From contig LUOC01000074.1 in the NCBI GenBank assembly GCA_001626655.1, positions 1-25,787 of the forward strand: a stretch of DNA of 25,787 nucleotides. The letters are read 5' to 3'. Below, in pieces: positions 15,735 through 24,031 of the stretch; positions within the stretch are counted from its first letter, which is position 1; the number at the start of each line of letters is the position of its first letter. A program made the position numbers and the translations under genes. Origin of the DNA: Fidelibacterota bacterium REDSEA-S14_B6. GTDB lineage: Bacteria > Fidelibacterota > Marinisomatia > Marinisomatales > S15-B10. Below the pieces are notes generated by a model. The model did no database searches and was not told where the DNA came from. It saw nothing but the letters and a program-made list of their open reading frames with translations.

Positions 15735-16574
15735 TCAGGCGCCCTCGCCGGACTTGAGAAGAGCTTTTATCGATTTTATCTCTTCGGCAATCTTCCCTTT
15801 GTCACTGCCGCTCTTTTTGGACATGACGGCAAGGACCTCTAGCGCCTCTTCATACAGTTTTTGATTTTTCAACACTTTCACCAGCGTAAAGGTAGCGGGC
15901 GTTTGAGCAGTCGGGCCCTTTTTCTTCGCTGACTTCTTAGCGGCTTTCGGCTTTTTTTTCGCCGGCCGTTTCGCAGGGGCTGCCGGTTTTTTTGAAGGCT
16001 TGGCGGGTGAGGACGGGGCCGATTTTTTCTGAGTTTTCTTCTTGGTTTTGCGTGCCACTTTCTTTGCCGCTTCAGCCTTTTTCTTCGGTTTCGGTGGAGA
16101 TTTTGCCTTCTTTTTCGATTTGGTCTTTTTAGGAGCGGCAGCCTTTTTCTTTGTCGTCGGCTTCCTTTTGGTCTTCCCGGAAAGTGACGCCAGCCCCTTA
16201 GTCGCCTGACGGTTCCCAGGGTCCAGCTCAAGAATATCGACGTAGCTCTGATGAAGGGTTTCCTTCGGGCGCTGCAAAGCGGACTGCACCTCGGCCATCA
16301 GGACGCGGGCATTCAGAAATGAGGGGTCGAGACCGAGCACTTTCTTGAGACAGAGCTCCGCCTCGCCAAACTCTTTCTTGGCCATCAGTATACGGGCCCG
16401 CAGAAACTGTCCCGCCAGAGAATCGCTGTTATGGCGAAGACCGATATCGCAGACGCGCTCTGCTCTCCCCAGATCGCCCGCCACAAGATAGTGCTCCGAC
16501 AACACCGGGAACAGCATGGTGTCAAAATTGTCAGCGAAATATTCTTCTAATTCTCTAAGGTTTGTCAGGTCCAA
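15735..16574 (-). CDS. TPR protein with histone-like Lys/Ala/Pro-rich linker
   Basis: 279 residues in three parts. Residues 1-130 are TPR helices (HYLVAGDLGRAERVCDIGLRHN, ARILMAKKEFGEAELCLKKVLGLDPS). Residues 133-220 are almost only Lys, Ala, Pro, Thr and Ser (KKKAAAPKK, KKPAAPAKRP) and resemble the disordered tail of histone H1 or bacterial H1-like proteins. Residues 225-279 return to a helical pair (LVKVLKNQKLYEEALEVLAVM). The Lys-rich part would be disordered and could bind DNA, RNA or anionic polymers; this is inference. TTG start with AAGGAG 10 nt upstream, 7 bp after the mutase-subunit gene. Confidence 0.7.
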   Translation of the reverse strand: MDLTNLRELEEYFADNFDTMLFPVLSEHYLVAGDLGRAERVCDIGLRHNSDSLAGQFLRARILMAKKEFGEAELCLKKVLGLDPSFLNARVLMAEVQSALQRPKETLHQSYVDILELDPGNRQATKGLASLSGKTKRKPTTKKKAAAPKKTKSKKKAKSPPKPKKKAEAAKKVARKTKKKTQKKSAPSSPAKPSKKPAAPAKRPAKKKPKAAKKSAKKKGPTAQTPATFTLVKVLKNQKLYEEALEVLAVMSKKSGSDKGKIAEEIKSIKALLKSGEGA

Positions 16575-16581
16575 GTCGGTC

Positions 16582-16992
16582 TCACTCCTTCCATCGGTTG
16601 TCGGTCACCCATTCAGTGATGTATTCGACGGTCTCCTGGATGGGTGTTCCCGGACCGAACAGTTGTCCTACGCCCTGTTGCGACAGCGATTCCATATCCT
16701 TTTGCGGGATAATACCGCCGCCGGTGAGTAGCACATCATCCATCTTGCTCTCGTTCATCAACTGTTTCACTCGGGGGAAAATGGTCATGTGCGCTCCCGA
16801 CAGGATCGAGAGGGCGACGACGTCGGCATCTTCTTGAAGAGCAGCGCTCACGATCATCTCCGGCGTCTGCCGGAGGCCTAGGTAAATCACTTCCATCCCG
16901 GCGTCACGATAGGCCCGAGCGAGCACCTTTACTCCCCGGTCGTGACCGTCGAGTCCCGGTTTGGCCATCACTATACGGATTTTTCGTTTCAT
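16582..16992 (-). CDS. Cobalamin-binding subunit of methylmalonyl-CoA mutase type
   Basis: 136 residues, a complete B12-binding Rossmann domain: IRIVMAKPGLDGHDRG with the DxHxxG base-off motif, VIYLGLRQTPEMIVSAA, the SILSGAH strand-loop (SxL motif) and VLLTGGGIIP (GG motif). This matches the separately encoded C-terminal domain of methylmalonyl-CoA mutase. It would bind adenosylcobalamin and work with a catalytic subunit, which is not in this window. ATG at 16990-16992 is preferred to the TTG one codon earlier; Shine-Dalgarno is weak. It is the first gene of the 13-kb minus-strand run. Confidence 0.88.
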   Translation of the reverse strand: MKRKIRIVMAKPGLDGHDRGVKVLARAYRDAGMEVIYLGLRQTPEMIVSAALQEDADVVALSILSGAHMTIFPRVKQLMNESKMDDVLLTGGGIIPQKDMESLSQQGVGQLFGPGTPIQETVEYITEWVTDNRWKE

Positions 16993-17190
16993 CAAGATGT
17001 GCCCGTCTCAGCACGGTTCACTGTTGCTCACCTGAAAACAATTTCGCATTGTCGATCGAAATTCTGAAGCGAAATAAACTCAGCCCGCGATTGAACATTT
17101 TTACCTCCGGTCAACTCTCCATCAACGAATTTCGCAAGATTGTCCCCATCGTCTCTTGCGATTGGGCATAATGAAAAGTAAGTTCCGTTT
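16993..17190. promoter_or_regulatory. Divergent intergenic region
   Basis: 198 bp between the mutase-subunit gene and the first plus-strand outer-membrane gene, so promoters for both long transcripts should lie here. A plus-strand -10-like CATAAT is at 17167-17172, but no convincing -35 is found at 17 bp. ATTTCGC (17041-17047) and GCGAAAT (17069-17075) form an inverted repeat, and AATTTCGCA occurs twice (17040-17048 and 17129-17137), a possible regulator site. A short open frame on the minus strand here has no family features. Confidence 0.45.
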
Positions 17191-17988
17191 ATGAGGGTGC
17201 TGGGAGGACTGCTCTGCTCCATTTCACTCGCAACGGCGGCGTTTGTCCGAATTCCGCTCACACCCCTCCAGGCGGCCGCCGGCTCTATGCTTCAGTCCGT
17301 CTACCCTGCACACGACTTCATCTCCGATCCCGCTTCATTGATGGACGCCGACAAAAATGTGATGGTGACTGTTCTGTCGCCATTTGGTCTGTCCACACTG
17401 CAGGAGAGGTCGCTCCAGTTCGCCTATCCTTCCTCATGGGGCAGGTTCGGTCTTTCTGTGCATCTGTTTGGGTTGTCGCTCTACAGGGAATCGACCGTTA
17501 CCGGAGCGGGCGCCGTCCGGTTCGGTGGGAAACTCGACGTCGGCATTCGGCTCTCTGTTCATCAGCTTACTATTCGAAATTACGGTTCACAAAAGTCGTT
17601 CGCACTCTCCGGCTCTCTCGCCTATCCCATTACAAAGGAGTTGCGCTGGTCGCTTATCGGGATGAACCTCAACGCACCGAGGATTGGGAAATCGAAGGAG
17701 CTCCTTCCACAAATCGTCTCAACCGGTTTTCACTTCAAACCTGCGGAGCCGCTCGAGGGACTGTTCGAACTGGAGAAAGATCTCGCTTATGCTTCCCGTC
17801 AAAAGTTCGGCGTCATCTGGACGCCGGTTCCCCGACTATCGTTCGCCGCTGGTTTTGCAACTCAGCCGGCCCAGATCAGCGCCGGTTTTTCCATTCGCCT
17901 CTCCCGCTCGTCCGTAGACTATGCCATCGCTTCACATCCACACCTTCCCGAGACTCACTCACTGGCTCTTCGTCTCAGTTTTCGTTAG
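17191..17988 (+). CDS. Outer-membrane beta-barrel protein (PorV/PorQ-like), function unknown
   Basis: 265 residues with an N-terminal signal-like hydrophobic segment (VLGGLLCSISLATAAF). The body consists of alternating amphipathic strands (SLQFAYPSSWGRFGLSVHLFGLSLY, LDVGIRLSVHQLTIRNYG, FGVIWTPVPRLSFAAGFATQPAQISAGFSIRL) and ends LALRLSFR, close to the aromatic terminus of barrel proteins. The phrase about SDPASLMDADKN resembles the start of PorV/PorQ-type proteins (NPAxLA). The next gene begins 68 bp before this one ends. No Shine-Dalgarno is visible before the ATG. Exact family uncertain. Confidence 0.65.
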   Translation: MRVLGGLLCSISLATAAFVRIPLTPLQAAAGSMLQSVYPAHDFISDPASLMDADKNVMVTVLSPFGLSTLQERSLQFAYPSSWGRFGLSVHLFGLSLYRESTVTGAGAVRFGGKLDVGIRLSVHQLTIRNYGSQKSFALSGSLAYPITKELRWSLIGMNLNAPRIGKSKELLPQIVSTGFHFKPAEPLEGLFELEKDLAYASRQKFGVIWTPVPRLSFAAGFATQPAQISAGFSIRLSRSSVDYAIASHPHLPETHSLALRLSFR

Positions 17989-19789
17989 TCTGACTCCAGC
18001 CTCTCCCCAATCGCTGGAGGACATTCTCTCGAACCTCGCCACAGATGGAGAGGAGAGTGTCGTCTCGGAAGAGGAACTTGAAATTCTGGAAGCAATGGTC
18101 CACCGGCCTGTTAATCTTAACAAGGCGACGAAAGCTGACCTTCGCCGAATTCCTCTCCTCACTTCTGGCGATATCGATCTTATCCTAAGAGTGAAGGCCG
18201 AGAGGACTTCTTTCAGCAACGTCGAGGCGGCGTCCGAGATTCCCGGACTGTCCCTTGCGGCGGCGCAGCTCCTTCCCATCATCGCCGCGCTGGAGAATCG
18301 AGCGGCCGCTTCCATCACACTTCGCAACCGGTGGGCCTCTTCTCAGGGTGACTTTCGCATTCTGAACCGAGCACTTCTGACATCCGAGTTGGCCTCAGGC
18401 GGAATCGTCATTGAGCGTGATCCCCTCGAACCGACTTTCGCCGATTACGTTTCAGCCCACGGCAGGTACGCTACTCCCGGCGGCACGGAGATTATTATGG
18501 GCGATCACAGGATTGAGTCTGGATATGGCCTGCTTTTCGGGCGCATCGCCCGGCCCATGAAGGGGGGATGGCAGGTGACGGCGCCCGGACGGATCGGAAG
18601 CGGACTTCAGTCTTACCGCTCTGCCGCTGAGCAGTGGGGTCTTCGAGGCGTGGCCGTCCGCTCAAAACAAATCTTGGGGCGATGGACCGCCTCCCTCTCC
18701 TCCTCCCCCGTGGATGCCGTTATGGACGAAGGAAGAGTTGTTTCAGTTCAACGAAGCGGTCTTCACAACAGCGCCGCAACCATCGCAAGAAAACATAATG
18801 TCAGAGAAGAGATCATCGTGCTGAACTGGGAGACTCCCTTTGCGGAGAAAGGACAACTGGGCGCCACCGCCGCAACATCTGATTGGAGAGGCGTTGACGG
18901 AATACATCAGATCGGCGATCACTATTTCTCTCAGTACGGTCAGGCCGCGCTGAAGAACGGATCGCTTTTCTGGGAGGGCGCGGCCCGGGACGGCGGTAGA
19001 CCGGCATGGATCGCCGGACTCTCGCAGAGTACCAAAGTTGTCAGGTGGCTTACACTCATACGAGCTTATCCGTCTGGCTGGCGCGGACCGCGGAGCCGTC
19101 CTTTCAGCGAATGGAGCGGCGATTGGCTGAACGAATCAGGCGTCTATCAGGCCGTCTCTGCGAAGCTCGGGAGATTCCGTATCGCCTCCTACGGTGATGT
19201 CTATCAACGGAGTGCGGGACAGCCCCCGGCTCACAGTCCGGTGAAAGGGTCGGAAACAGCTTTGCTGGCGAACTACCGATTTTCCGCAGGAAACCAGCTT
19301 CAGCTCCGATGGAAGCGGGAAGAAAAGAGTGACGAGAGTCAGATCACTTTTGCTGATGAAACTGTCCAACGCGGCTACTCCAGGGCAGCGTTCCGACTTC
19401 AGGCCGACCGAAAACTGAACGAGAATCTTTCGTTTCGCATCCGGTTAGATCACGTTGAGGCCACAGACGGTGGCGACAGAAGCGATGGGCAGAGTCTCTC
19501 TCTCTCGGGAAACTGGGATCGACGGAAGACTCGTCTGTCTCTCCACTGGATCACGTTCAACACCACAGATTACGCTTCTCGGATTTACGTCTGGAACCTC
19601 AACCTTCCCGGTGAAATGAGAAGTCGCGCTTACTCCGGAGAGGGGCACTCCATCGGCATCAGATACAGTGTCCGCAGCAACACGGGTGCTTCGGTGGCCT
19701 TCAGACTGAGGGGCCTGTGGCACAAGATTGGCAACGCTTGGTCCGCGCCTGCATGGGAAGGGGGCTTCCAGATGGATATTGCTTTGTAG
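17921..19789 (+). CDS. Exported protein with ComEA-like helix-hairpin-helix domain and predicted barrel
   Basis: 622 residues. A signal peptide (LTHWLFVSVFVSLTPASPQ) is followed by an acidic stretch and, at about residues 62-125, tandem helix-hairpin-helix units: VNLNKATKADLRRIPLLTSGDIDLILRVK and FSNVEAASEIPGLSLAAAQLLP, the ComEA-type pattern (NxNxA...L...PG). The remaining about 490 residues are rich in amphipathic strands (GLLFGRIARPMKGGWQV, SLFWEGAARDGGRPAWIAGLSQS, LSFRIRLDHVEATDG) and look like a large outer-membrane barrel. Similar proteins are common in Bacteroidetes/Chlorobi and unstudied. The ATG lies 68 bp inside the previous gene; no other start codon precedes the signal peptide. 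Confidence 0.7.
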   Translation: MPSLHIHTFPRLTHWLFVSVFVSLTPASPQSLEDILSNLATDGEESVVSEEELEILEAMVHRPVNLNKATKADLRRIPLLTSGDIDLILRVKAERTSFSNVEAASEIPGLSLAAAQLLPIIAALENRAAASITLRNRWASSQGDFRILNRALLTSELASGGIVIERDPLEPTFADYVSAHGRYATPGGTEIIMGDHRIESGYGLLFGRIARPMKGGWQVTAPGRIGSGLQSYRSAAEQWGLRGVAVRSKQILGRWTASLSSSPVDAVMDEGRVVSVQRSGLHNSAATIARKHNVREEIIVLNWETPFAEKGQLGATAATSDWRGVDGIHQIGDHYFSQYGQAALKNGSLFWEGAARDGGRPAWIAGLSQSTKVVRWLTLIRAYPSGWRGPRSRPFSEWSGDWLNESGVYQAVSAKLGRFRIASYGDVYQRSAGQPPAHSPVKGSETALLANYRFSAGNQLQLRWKREEKSDESQITFADETVQRGYSRAAFRLQADRKLNENLSFRIRLDHVEATDGGDRSDGQSLSLSGNWDRRKTRLSLHWITFNTTDYASRIYVWNLNLPGEMRSRAYSGEGHSIGIRYSVRSNTGASVAFRLRGLWHKIGNAWSAPAWEGGFQMDIAL

Positions 19790-19878
19790 AAGTCGTCCCG
19801 AAGTTCGTGAAGCAGGGCGTTTATTCGGTCGAGATTCGGCTGTTGTCTTCTAGAGTCCTCTCTGGATAAATTCCCACC

Positions 19879-21369
19879 GTGATCCGAGGCAAGTTGATCT
19901 TCACGTTTCCCGTGATGCTGGCGAGCGTGTTGAACGCCAGTTATCTATCTGTCCACTATCCCAATGATCCGGACAGACAGGAATCTATCAAGACCTTTGA
20001 CACAGGTCACACTACCTATATTTCAAGCAGTGATCTGGTCAGAGTCCTGAACGCGGGGATATTCAGCAATGTCGCTCGGGGCAAGGTAGTAATCTATTTC
20101 GGCGGTCACAGGATAAAGGTCTCGGCGCACAGCAGTTTCGTTCTCATCGACGATCAGGTCTATCAGATGCCTACCTACTCCCTTTCCGATGGAAGTGATA
20201 TCTACCTTCCCATGCGGGCGTTCATCGGCATTCTCCACCGGCACGCGGCGCCGGGGATCAGTTACGACAGCGGCATCAACAGTGTGGTTGTCGAACTGAT
20301 TACTCACAACATCAAAGGGCTGGATATCGAAGAGAAAGCTAACGGCACAGTCATTCGAATCGCCACTACGGAAAAGTTTGACGAAGGGTCCCTCACCGGA
20401 TGGTCGGCGAGAAACAGGTGGTTTTATCTCACTGTCTCCGGCGGCATCGCCGATTCGGTCGCGCTGCGCAAAGCGAAACTGGCGGGCGTGGTGAGAGGAA
20501 TTACGGTCGACCAGACGGGGCGATCTGTGCAGGTCGCATTCCAGCTCAGGAACGAAATCGAAGATTTTGAGGTCTACCAAAACAGCGACCCCTACGAGAT
20601 TGTGCTAACTCTCAGGAGCCCCCTCAGCTACAGCGCCGACAAGATCAAAAAGATCAGGGACGCGTGGTACATTGACACGATTATCATCGATGCCGGCCAC
20701 GGCGGAAAAGACCCGGGAACAACCGGAAAGTACGGTCTGAGAGAAAAGTTTGTCACCCTCGATATCGCCAAGCGGCTGGGGCGTCTCGTTGAGAAAAACA
20801 CGAACGCAAGAGTGGTCTACACCCGGGACGAGGATGTTTTTGTCCCCCTTTGGGAGCGGACCAAAATCGCCAACGAAAGTAACGGAAAACTCTTTATCAG
20901 CATCCACGCCAATGCGAACAAGAACAGACGTGTGAAAGGTTTTGAAACTTTTATCCTCCGCCCCGGCAAGACTGCTGATGCCGTTGAACTGGCAGAACGG
21001 GAAAACAGCGTGATCAAACTGGAGGAAGAAGCATCCCGTTATGATCATCTCACGGAGGACAGCTTCATCATCGCTTCACTGATGCAGAACGCATTCATGA
21101 AGGAGAGCGAAGACCTCGCCGCCATGGTGCAATCTGAACTGAGGAAGAATATCCCCTCCCCGGACCGTGGCGTGAAACAGGCAGGATTCTACGTCTTGAT
21201 CGGCGCTTCTATGCCGCACGCTTACCTTGAGGTCGGATTTTTGTCAAACCCTCTGGAAGAAAAACAGCTCCGGAAACCGGGATATCGCCAAAGTATTGCT
21301 CAAGCTGCTTTCAACGGCCTTCGCCGCTTTAAAGACAAGTACGAACGTGTCCTCGCGGACGAAGGCTGA
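19879..21369 (+). CDS. N-acetylmuramoyl-L-alanine amidase (AmiC type)
   Basis: 496 residues. A signal peptide (KLIFTFPVMLASVLNA) is followed by a copper-amine-oxidase-N-like/stalk region, an AMIN-like beta domain (about 145-250) and the Amidase_3 catalytic domain: IIIDAGHGGKDPG (His274), GLREK (Glu289), SIHANA (His343) and YLEVGFLSNP (Glu451), i.e. a full set of zinc ligands and catalytic Glu. An insert with VIKLEEEASRYD precedes the last strand, as in regulated amidases of the AmiC group. It cleaves the amide bond between MurNAc and the stem peptide during daughter-cell separation. GTG start at 19879 has a weak ribosome site. The 89-bp gap upstream shows no terminator. Confidence 0.9.
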   Translation: MIRGKLIFTFPVMLASVLNASYLSVHYPNDPDRQESIKTFDTGHTTYISSSDLVRVLNAGIFSNVARGKVVIYFGGHRIKVSAHSSFVLIDDQVYQMPTYSLSDGSDIYLPMRAFIGILHRHAAPGISYDSGINSVVVELITHNIKGLDIEEKANGTVIRIATTEKFDEGSLTGWSARNRWFYLTVSGGIADSVALRKAKLAGVVRGITVDQTGRSVQVAFQLRNEIEDFEVYQNSDPYEIVLTLRSPLSYSADKIKKIRDAWYIDTIIIDAGHGGKDPGTTGKYGLREKFVTLDIAKRLGRLVEKNTNARVVYTRDEDVFVPLWERTKIANESNGKLFISIHANANKNRRVKGFETFILRPGKTADAVELAERENSVIKLEEEASRYDHLTEDSFIIASLMQNAFMKESEDLAAMVQSELRKNIPSPDRGVKQAGFYVLIGASMPHAYLEVGFLSNPLEEKQLRKPGYRQSIAQAAFNGLRRFKDKYERVLADEG

Positions 21370-21405
21370 TCAGCCGCCGCTTTTAGCCGTCCTCGATCAG
21401 GAATC

Positions 21406-22674
21406 GTGTCTCCCATCGACCGCAAGACGTTAGACTATCTCTACTCGCTCAGGAGGCGTGGGATCAAGGTTGGGCTCCACCGGACGGAGGCGCTGCTGAA
21501 GCAGTGCGGAAGTCTTCACAAAGGTCTCCCCGTTGTTCATATCGCCGGCACAAATGGTAAAGGTTCCACCGCCGCTATGATCGCCTCCGTCCTGAAGCGG
21601 TCAGGACTGAAGGTAGGTCTCTACACCTCGCCTCATCTCCTGAGGTTCAACGAACGAATAAGAGTTGGCGGAATTCCCATAGATGATGAGCAGATTCTTG
21701 CCTTCCTCACCAAACATCGAAAAGCCATTGACAGCCTCGGCTCCACCTTCTTCGAGACGACCACAGCAATGATGTTTTCCGCTTTCGCCGAAGAGCGTGT
21801 GAATATCGCCGTGGTGGAGGTCGGGATGGGCGGTCGGCTCGATTCCAGCAACGTCGCCGAGTCCAGCACCTCCGTTCTCACGCCCATCGATTTCGACCAC
21901 ATGGAGTTTCTCGGCAACACGCTAGCGGCCATCGCGACGGAAAAGTGCGGTATTTTCAAAGAGGGAGTCTCCGTGGTGACTGCGCCGCAGCCCTCAGAAG
22001 CGATGGGTGTGATTCAGTCGATGGCGGAAGAGAAGGGCTGTCAACTGACACTTGCCGAGGACCTTTATCCCATGACGGCTGTTCAGCAGCATGGCGCCGG
22101 CGTCAGCTTTGAGCTGAGAGGTATCCAAGTTGATCTCCCCCTTATGGGCGAACATCAAGCGCTTAACGCTCAGACCGCCGCCGCGGCATGCCGCACGTTC
22201 ACCCCCGATCTTACCGAAGAAGCGATCGCTGAGGGACTCTGCCAGACGAGCTGGCCCGGCCGGCTTCAACGTCTTTCTGATCACCCTCCCGTCTACTTCG
22301 ATGTGGGCCACAATCCCCACGGAATCGAGGCTGCGGTGCAGTCGCTCCGGCAAGTTTTTCCCGACGCAAGCATGGGTGGCGTCTGTGCCGTAAAGAAAAG
22401 TAAGGACGTTGAAAGTATCGCAGGAATCCTCCGGCGTCACTTTGACAGGATTGTTGCAATCCAGCCTGAGGAGGGCGATTTCTTTGCCCCCGAAGCGCTG
22501 GCGGCACAGCTGAAGAAAAGCGGAGTGGATGCTCATGCTGCCGCTTCACTTCAAAAAGGCGTTGAAGAATGTCTGTCTGACACCCTCGACCTCTGGTTCA
22601 TTTTCGGTTCACACTATATCGCTGAGACGGTATTCGAGGTGTTCGATTTTCCCTTTGACAAAGGGATTATTTAG
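21406..22674 (+). CDS. folC: Folylpolyglutamate synthase / dihydrofolate synthase
   Basis: 422 residues, Mur-ligase fold. ATP loop HIAGTNGKGST (AGTNGKGS at 47-54), folate-binding TSPHLLRFNERIRV, VVEVGMGGRLDSSN, the LTPIDFDHMEFLGNTLAAIATEKCGI block with the lysine region, and the C-terminal YFDVGHNPHGIEAAV (conserved DxAHNP, here DVGHNP). It adds glutamate to folates. GTG start, preceded by CAGGA 3-5 nt upstream, 36 bp after the amidase stop, so probably cotranscribed. Confidence 0.92.
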   Translation: MSPIDRKTLDYLYSLRRRGIKVGLHRTEALLKQCGSLHKGLPVVHIAGTNGKGSTAAMIASVLKRSGLKVGLYTSPHLLRFNERIRVGGIPIDDEQILAFLTKHRKAIDSLGSTFFETTTAMMFSAFAEERVNIAVVEVGMGGRLDSSNVAESSTSVLTPIDFDHMEFLGNTLAAIATEKCGIFKEGVSVVTAPQPSEAMGVIQSMAEEKGCQLTLAEDLYPMTAVQQHGAGVSFELRGIQVDLPLMGEHQALNAQTAAAACRTFTPDLTEEAIAEGLCQTSWPGRLQRLSDHPPVYFDVGHNPHGIEAAVQSLRQVFPDASMGGVCAVKKSKDVESIAGILRRHFDRIVAIQPEEGDFFAPEALAAQLKKSGVDAHAAASLQKGVEECLSDTLDLWFIFGSHYIAETVFEVFDFPFDKGII

Positions 22675-22692
22675 ACTAAATTGATCGAAGAG

Positions 22693-22710
22693 CTGTCGTT
22701 GTAACGGCAG
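22693..22710 (+). other. Small hairpin in the folC-rho gap
   Basis: In the 89-bp gap before rho, CTGTCGTT and AACGGCAG can pair (one G-U pair; six solid stem positions with loop TTGTAA). No T-run follows, so it is not a standard intrinsic terminator. rho leaders are autoregulated in other bacteria, but nothing more can be supported here. Confidence 0.25.
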
Positions 22711-22763
22711 GGTTCTCGCAAAATCCCAGTAATCACGAACGACAATCCGTTGAATCTTTATTT

Positions 22764-24001
22764 ATGGATGTAACTCAGTTACAAGGACAAAAAATCAAGG
22801 ATCTCACCAAGCTCGCGCAAGAGATGGAAGTTTCCGGCTATTCCGGCTTGAAGAAGCAGGAACTGATTATGCGCATCCTCGAGACGAGTGCGGAAAAAGA
22901 GGGGAAACTGTTCGCCTCCGGTGTGCTGGAAGTGATGCAGGAAGGGTACGGTTTTCTCCGGTCGCAGGACTACCACTACCTCCCCGGTCCAGATGATATT
23001 TATGTCTCGCCGTCTCAGATCAAGCGATTCAACCTGCGGACGGGTCATCAGGTGGCGGGCCAGATTCGACCTCCTAAGGATAACGAACGCTTTTATGCCC
23101 TCCTCAAGGTGGAGACCGTTAACGGCCTTGGGCCCGATCAAGTAAAGAAAGCGATACTCTTTGATAACCTGACGCCCCTCTATCCGGAGGAACGCGTCAA
23201 CCTTGAAAGTAATCCCAAAGGATTCTCCATGAGGATTCTCGATCTGATGGCTCCCATAGGTAAAGGACAGCGCGGACTTATCGTGGCGCAGCCGAAGACA
23301 GGTAAAACTATTCTTCTTCAGAAGATCGCCAATTCTGCTCTTGCTAATCATCCAGAGATTAAGATCATTGTCCTGCTCATCGCCGAGCGGCCGGAAGAGG
23401 TGACCGACATGGAACGAAGCGTCGATGCCGCTCAACTTTTGACGAACCTCCCGAGCGGCACGTGCAGGTTGCAGATATGGCTCTTGAGAAGGCGAAGCGG
23501 ATGGTGGAATACGGCGACGATGTGATGATCCTGCTCGACAGCATCACGCGGCTGGGCCGTGCCCACAATGCGGTAATTCCGCACAGCGGAAAGATCCTTT
23601 CCGGCGGCGTGGACGCCAACGCCCTGCACCGGCCGAGAAGGCTCTTCGGTGCCGCCAGAAATACAGAAGAGGGCGGAAGTCTCACAATAATTGCCACGGC
23701 TCTGATTGACACCGGCAGCAGGATGGACGACGTCATTTTCGAAGAATTCAAGGGGACAGGCAATATGGAGCTGGTCCTCGACCGCCGCCTGAGCGACCGA
23801 CGGCTCTTCCCGTCCTTTGATCTTATCCGTTCCGGCACTCGAAAGGAAGAACTGTTACTCTCCAAGAAAGAGCTGGCGCGGGTCTGGATTCTCCGCAAAC
23901 TCGTTAACGACATGACACCCATCGAGGCGATGGAGTTCCTGCTCGGCAGAATGAAGCGCACCGGCAGTAACGAAGAATTTCTCGATACAATGAATAATTG
24001 A
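22764..24001 (+). CDS. rho: Transcription termination factor Rho, reading frame interrupted
   Basis: Two frames together encode Rho. Frame one (22764 to about 23430) has the N-terminal helix domain, the RNA-binding cold-shock-like fold (GYGFLR at 61-66, PGPDDIYVSPSQI), Walker A AQPKTGKT (175-182) and LLIAERPEEVTDMERSVDA. Frame two (from about 23432) continues STFDEPPERHVQVADM, Walker B VMILLDSITRL, the Q-loop GGVDANAL, FGAARNTEEGGSLTI and the conserved tail to the TGA at 23999-24001. Between ERSVDA and STFDEP four codons (usually EVVA) are expected but only 2 bases are present, so 10 nt are missing. The usual LIDERPEEV reads LIAERPEEV here; the catalytic Glu remains. Both halves are otherwise well conserved, which argues for a recent mutation or an assembly error. 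Confidence 0.88.
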
Positions 24002-24031
24002 TTATGGCTGTCTGCCTTTCTACTCTCCCCC

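Noticed and set aside
15878..16231. Arg-rich basic protein in an alternative minus frame
   Set aside because: It is the shifted reading of the Lys-rich linker codons of the TPR protein; no independent start signal.
17028..17261. Small minus-strand gene in the divergent region
   Set aside because: 77 residues without recognisable pattern, overlapping the start of the plus-strand gene; probably chance.
22693..22710. Intrinsic terminator after folC
   Set aside because: A short stem with no T-run; not enough for a terminator call.
23415..23470. Programmed frameshift in rho
   Set aside because: The frames do not just slip: about 10 bases of conserved coding sequence are absent, and no slippery heptamer with a downstream structure is evident.
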